From Acidimicrobiales bacterium (GTDB lineage Bacteria; Actinomycetota; Acidimicrobiia; Acidimicrobiales; Aldehydirespiratoraceae), in contig BQJV01000001.1 in NCBI GenBank assembly GCA_021604885.1, forward strand, positions 1-64,000: a DNA stretch of 64,000 nucleotides, read 5' to 3'. The notes beneath the pieces are model-generated. The model saw only the letters and a list, made by a program, of their open reading frames with translations, was not told the DNA's origin and searched no databases. This document shows positions 61,547 to 64,000 of the stretch, piece by piece. Each line of letters begins with the position of its first letter. Position 1 is the stretch's first letter. A program made the translations under genes and the position numbers.

Positions 61547-62505
61547 AGCGTCTCGCCCTGCTTGTCGGGTGTTGTGCGGTCAGCGTCGCGTGCGGCACCG
61601 GTGCCGAATCCGGCCCCGGTCCGTCGCAGGAGCTGATCGCCGCTGTGGCCAGCTTCGATGTGAGCCCCGAGCGCACCGAACGCTTCATCGTGGGGCTGTT
61701 CGCCCGTGATCGAGGCGACGTCGCTCTGGGTGACATCGAGCTGAGCTTCGCACACCGGGACGGACCGACCGGCGAATCGGAGCCGTCGAGCGGATCAGAT
61801 CCTGTCGTAGCACCCGCCCCCACCTCTGCACGGTTCCTCCCGATTCCAGGCACAGAGCAGGTGACCGGCGACGAACCGACCTTCGCCCCTCCCGCCGGCG
61901 TACGCGGTGTCTACGCCACGACGCCGATCCGGTTCCCGGCTCCCGGTGTGTGGGAGGTGACCGTCGACGCGAGTGTTGACGGTCAAGTGTTCACGACGTC
62001 GACGCTGTTCGAGGTGTATGCCAACTCCGTGGTGCCCGGGGCCGGAGATGCGGCGCCTCGTACCGTGCAGCCCCTCCCGGGCGACCCGTCGGTGGCTCCG
62101 GAGTCGATCGACTCTCGCCTCGGCTTCGACGAGGAGCTCCCGGACCCGGGTCTGCACAAGACGACCATCGCTGATGCCCTCGATGCGGGCCGCCCCGTGA
62201 TGGTGACCGTGACGACGCCGGTGTTCTGTGTCAGCCGGTTCTGCGGCCCGATCACCGACGAGCTCGCCCGGTTGGAGACCGAGTATGGCGACCGAGTGGA
62301 GTTCGTGCACCTCGAGGTCTGGAAGGACTTCGAAGGCGGTGTGCTCAATCAGGCGGCCGCGGACTGGGTCGCTCCCCAAGGCACCGAACGTGCTGCTGAG
62401 CCGTGGGTGTTCTTGGTCGACTCGACCGGCACGATCACGTCGCGGTGGGACAACGTCGCCTCGGTGCAGGAGCTGACGGCCGCGCTCGATGAGATCGTCG
62501 GGTAG
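61543..62505 (+). CDS. Thioredoxin-like lipoprotein
   Basis: A 320-aa exported protein. A lipoprotein signal peptide ends at lipobox SVAC (KRLALLVGCCAVSVACG). An Ig-like middle domain (GVYATTPIRFPAPGVWEVTVDASVDGQVFTTSTLFEV) is followed by a thioredoxin-fold C-terminus (PVMVTVTTPVFCVSRFCGPITDELARLETEYGD... EPWVFLVDSTGTITSRWDN) with a C-x4-C pair. GTG 61543, giving a better signal peptide, is preferred over GTG 61534. It could be anchored after cleavage by the LspA of the same region; a redox or metal-delivery role is inferred. Confidence 0.82.
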   Translation: MKRLALLVGCCAVSVACGTGAESGPGPSQELIAAVASFDVSPERTERFIVGLFARDRGDVALGDIELSFAHRDGPTGESEPSSGSDPVVAPAPTSARFLPIPGTEQVTGDEPTFAPPAGVRGVYATTPIRFPAPGVWEVTVDASVDGQVFTTSTLFEVYANSVVPGAGDAAPRTVQPLPGDPSVAPESIDSRLGFDEELPDPGLHKTTIADALDAGRPVMVTVTTPVFCVSRFCGPITDELARLETEYGDRVEFVHLEVWKDFEGGVLNQAAADWVAPQGTERAAEPWVFLVDSTGTITSRWDNVASVQELTAALDEIVG

Positions 62506-62520
62506 CCGGCCAGGTAGTCG

Positions 62521-63408
62521 TCAGTGAAGTGCGGCCATGACTGCCGTGATATCGCCGACGGTGTGGGTGAGGCTGTATGCGCCGGCGGCGACCAAGGCGG
62601 CGATGAAGCCCGTGACGCCAACAAGGGCATGACGCGACGATTCGGGTGAAAGCTCATCGCTCCCGGTTTGGTGGTCGACTCCCCCGACGCCGTCGCAGGC
62701 GCCCAGCTGGGCACGGGCCCGCGACATCGCCTGCGAGTCGACGTGAGGATGGCGACTGGCGTCCAAGTCGGCCCATTGCTCGATCGAATGCCGGTGAGCG
62801 GCAACCACTGCTCGCACGCCGGGCACCCAGCCCCAGATCCGCTGGTAGGTCCCCAGCACGAGCAGGTGGCGATGGTGGCGCAGCCGGAGGTGGGAACCTT
62901 CGTGGGCCAGGACTGCTCGGCGCTCGGGTGCGGCCAGCCGGGTAACCGATTCGGACACCACGACATGGCGATCGCGGCCGGGAACCGCGAAGGCGACCGG
63001 CTCGAGCGTCGGCGCGACCCGCACCTCGACGCCAGCGAGCTCATCGTGCAGCAGCGCGGTCGCAGCCCACGGCGGCAGTTTCGCACGACGTCGGGCGCGT
63101 CCGCTCTGGCGAAGAAACGACAAGAGCCCGCTCGCTCCGACGCCGCCGAGCACACCGGCGGCCGACCAGGCCCACGGTCCACCGGGCGACAGATGTCCGA
63201 GACCGACTGCGGACACCTCGCCCTGGTCGTGCCACGACAGCAGCAAAGGGCTGGCCGTGAGCAGGGTGCCGACGCCGAGTAGCGAGATGCCGATTGTCGC
63301 AGACACACATGCCGTCCGCACCCGTGCCGTGGGGCCGAGCGCACTTCTCGCACTGAGCGCGGGCACCGTCAACAAGGCCACACCGATGCCGATAACCAGC
63401 AAACTCAT
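62521..63408 (-). CDS. M56-family (BlaR1-like) membrane metallopeptidase
   Basis: A 295-aa membrane protein with N-terminal helices (LLVIGIGVALLTVPALSARS, ACVSATIGISLLGVGTLL), the zinc motif RRAVLAHEGSHLRLRHH (HExxH form HEGSH) and a C-terminal helix. It lacks the penicillin-sensor domain of true BlaR1, as usual in Actinobacteria. ATG overlaps the blaI-like stop. Together they form a sensor-protease/repressor pair in which the protease inactivates the repressor on a membrane signal. Confidence 0.88.
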   Translation of the reverse strand: MSLLVIGIGVALLTVPALSARSALGPTARVRTACVSATIGISLLGVGTLLTASPLLLSWHDQGEVSAVGLGHLSPGGPWAWSAAGVLGGVGASGLLSFLRQSGRARRRAKLPPWAATALLHDELAGVEVRVAPTLEPVAFAVPGRDRHVVVSESVTRLAAPERRAVLAHEGSHLRLRHHRHLLVLGTYQRIWGWVPGVRAVVAAHRHSIEQWADLDASRHPHVDSQAMSRARAQLGACDGVGGVDHQTGSDELSPESSRHALVGVTGFIAALVAAGAYSLTHTVGDITAVMAALH

Positions 63409-63764
63409 CGGCGGCGACCAAGGAGCCGCTTCAGCGCAGTGGTCTGATCGGGCGACAGATGCTCGACGAAATGGCCGAGGGCGACGGAGGGATCGGTCGC
63501 TGCGGCGAATGCCTCAGCCATTGCATCGGCGACCTGTTCCTCACGAGACCGTGTCGGCCGATATAGGTAGGCTTTGCCGACCTTGGTCCGGGTGACCAGG
63601 CGCTTCTTCCACAAGCGCCGCAAGATCGTCAGCACCGTCGAGTACGCCACCGGCGGATCGATGTCGAGTCGGTCCAGGACATCGCCCGGCTTGAGCGGGT
63701 CGTCGATGCTCCAGAGAACGTCGAGCACCGCTGCCTCCAGACTACCCATGGGCCGTCGGCTCAT
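63405..63764 (-). CDS. BlaI/MecI/CopY-family repressor
   Basis: A 119-aa winged-helix repressor (GSLEAAVLDVLWSIDDPLKPGDVLDRLDIDPPVAYSTVLTILRRLWKKRLVTRTKVGKAYLYRP) with a short dimerisation tail. It is followed in-operon by the M56 peptidase. Its targets probably include its own promoter and perhaps the palindrome at 60293. It lies 29 bp downstream of the ctaG-like gene end on the same strand. Mycobacterial relatives control copper, cell-wall and ATP-synthase genes. Confidence 0.9.
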   Translation of the reverse strand: MSRRPMGSLEAAVLDVLWSIDDPLKPGDVLDRLDIDPPVAYSTVLTILRRLWKKRLVTRTKVGKAYLYRPTRSREEQVADAMAEAFAAATDPSVALGHFVEHLSPDQTTALKRLLGRRR

Positions 63765-63793
63765 CGTCCACCTCGTTCCATCAGGTGGCGAGT

Positions 63794-64000
63794 TTAGGCG
63801 CAGCTTGCGTCGGGTCGATGGGTGGGCGCCTGGTCGGTCACCGGTGCGGAGGTGCGCGACGTTGATGAGCTGCGTTCCTCAGACGCCCAAGATGCGAACA
63901 GCCAGAGGATGAACAGCCAAAGAATCGTGCCACCGCCGATCTTCATGACGACGCCCGCGAGCTGAAGGTCGGTCACCGCAGAGATGCCCCACACCCGTGG
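63794..64000 (-). CDS. CtaG-like cytochrome c oxidase assembly protein (C-terminal part)
   Basis: The last 68 codons of a gene entering from the right edge. ISAVTDLQLAGVVMKIGGG followed by the final helix TILWLFILWLFASWASEE matches the end of the caa3-type assembly factor CtaG (DUF1404-like; 'D-Q-x-L-G-G-x-x-M-x-x-x-G'). The tail is Ser/Thr/Pro-rich. It supports the idea of a copper-related region, as CtaG inserts copper in respiratory oxidase. The start is outside the window. Confidence 0.65.
   Translation of the reverse strand, partial: PRVWGISAVTDLQLAGVVMKIGGGTILWLFILWLFASWASEERSSSTSRTSAPVTDQAPTHRPDASCA

Overview
The window is high-GC DNA with dense, same-strand operons, stop/start overlaps of the ATGA/GTGA type at most gene junctions, frequent GTG/TTG starts and several apparently leaderless promoters. 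This fits an actinobacterium (Actinomycetota); an acidimicrobial lineage is plausible but unproven from sequence alone. No rRNA, complete tRNA, CRISPR array or phage structural gene is visible.

Left end (1-4560) looks chromosomal: a MalT/LAL-type LuxR regulator, then a convergent, translationally coupled trio (2TM-type membrane protein, carotenoid cleavage oxygenase, 68-aa protein). From 4596 the DNA is mobile. A 45-bp segment identical to the 3' half of an elongator tRNA-Met(CAU) gene, from anticodon loop to CCA, occurs three times on the minus strand (4596-4640, 26564-26608, 40465-40509). Each copy is preceded by a hairpin and followed on its right by a toxin-antitoxin module. I read this as tandem integrations in one tRNA gene. 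None of the copies has the tRNA 5' half next to it, so the functional gene should lie to the right of the window.

Element 1 (4596-26563, about 22 kb) has matching 38-bp arm repeats just inside both ends. It carries a TA pair, an amber-interrupted DUF3024 gene, a frameshifted tcmP with its DUF5131 partner, a full type I restriction-modification operon (hsdR-hsdS-hsdM), a patatin-like lipase, a 1095-aa MobF relaxase-helicase, an excisionase-like protein, an XRE regulator coupled to a tyrosine integrase, an unknown membrane protein divergent from a LysR-type regulator, and a SIR2-HerA-KTSC operon that resembles the SIR2-HerA anti-phage systems. It is therefore a mobilizable defence island.

Element 2 (26564-40464) has its own TA pair at the left and a tyrosine integrase with arm-type sites at the right. 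Its cargo is a coupled P450 / DHA2 efflux / TetR / MMPL / alpha-beta hydrolase / PaaI-thioesterase / P450 operon, which looks like uptake, oxidation and export of a hydrophobic compound. That operon sits between two broken copies of one unknown gene. A divergent unknown gene pair lies beside the integrase.

From 40465 a third element starts with the same left-end architecture (broken antitoxin, second TA pair) but only an N-terminal stub of its integrase remains (43538). To its right is a metal/redox resistance region (43834-64000): a MerR regulator and thiol protein, an amber-split FAD disulfide oxidoreductase, YnfA, an EamA transporter with a His-rich tail, sterol desaturase, AraC, two ArsR-regulated P1B-ATPase operons (one with a dedicated LspA, one with a DUF3703-methyltransferase fusion and an ICMT-like methyltransferase), DUF305, an YtkA/FixH-like exported protein with UppP, a CPBP protease, a thioredoxin-like lipoprotein, a BlaI/M56 sensor pair and the end of a CtaG-like gene.
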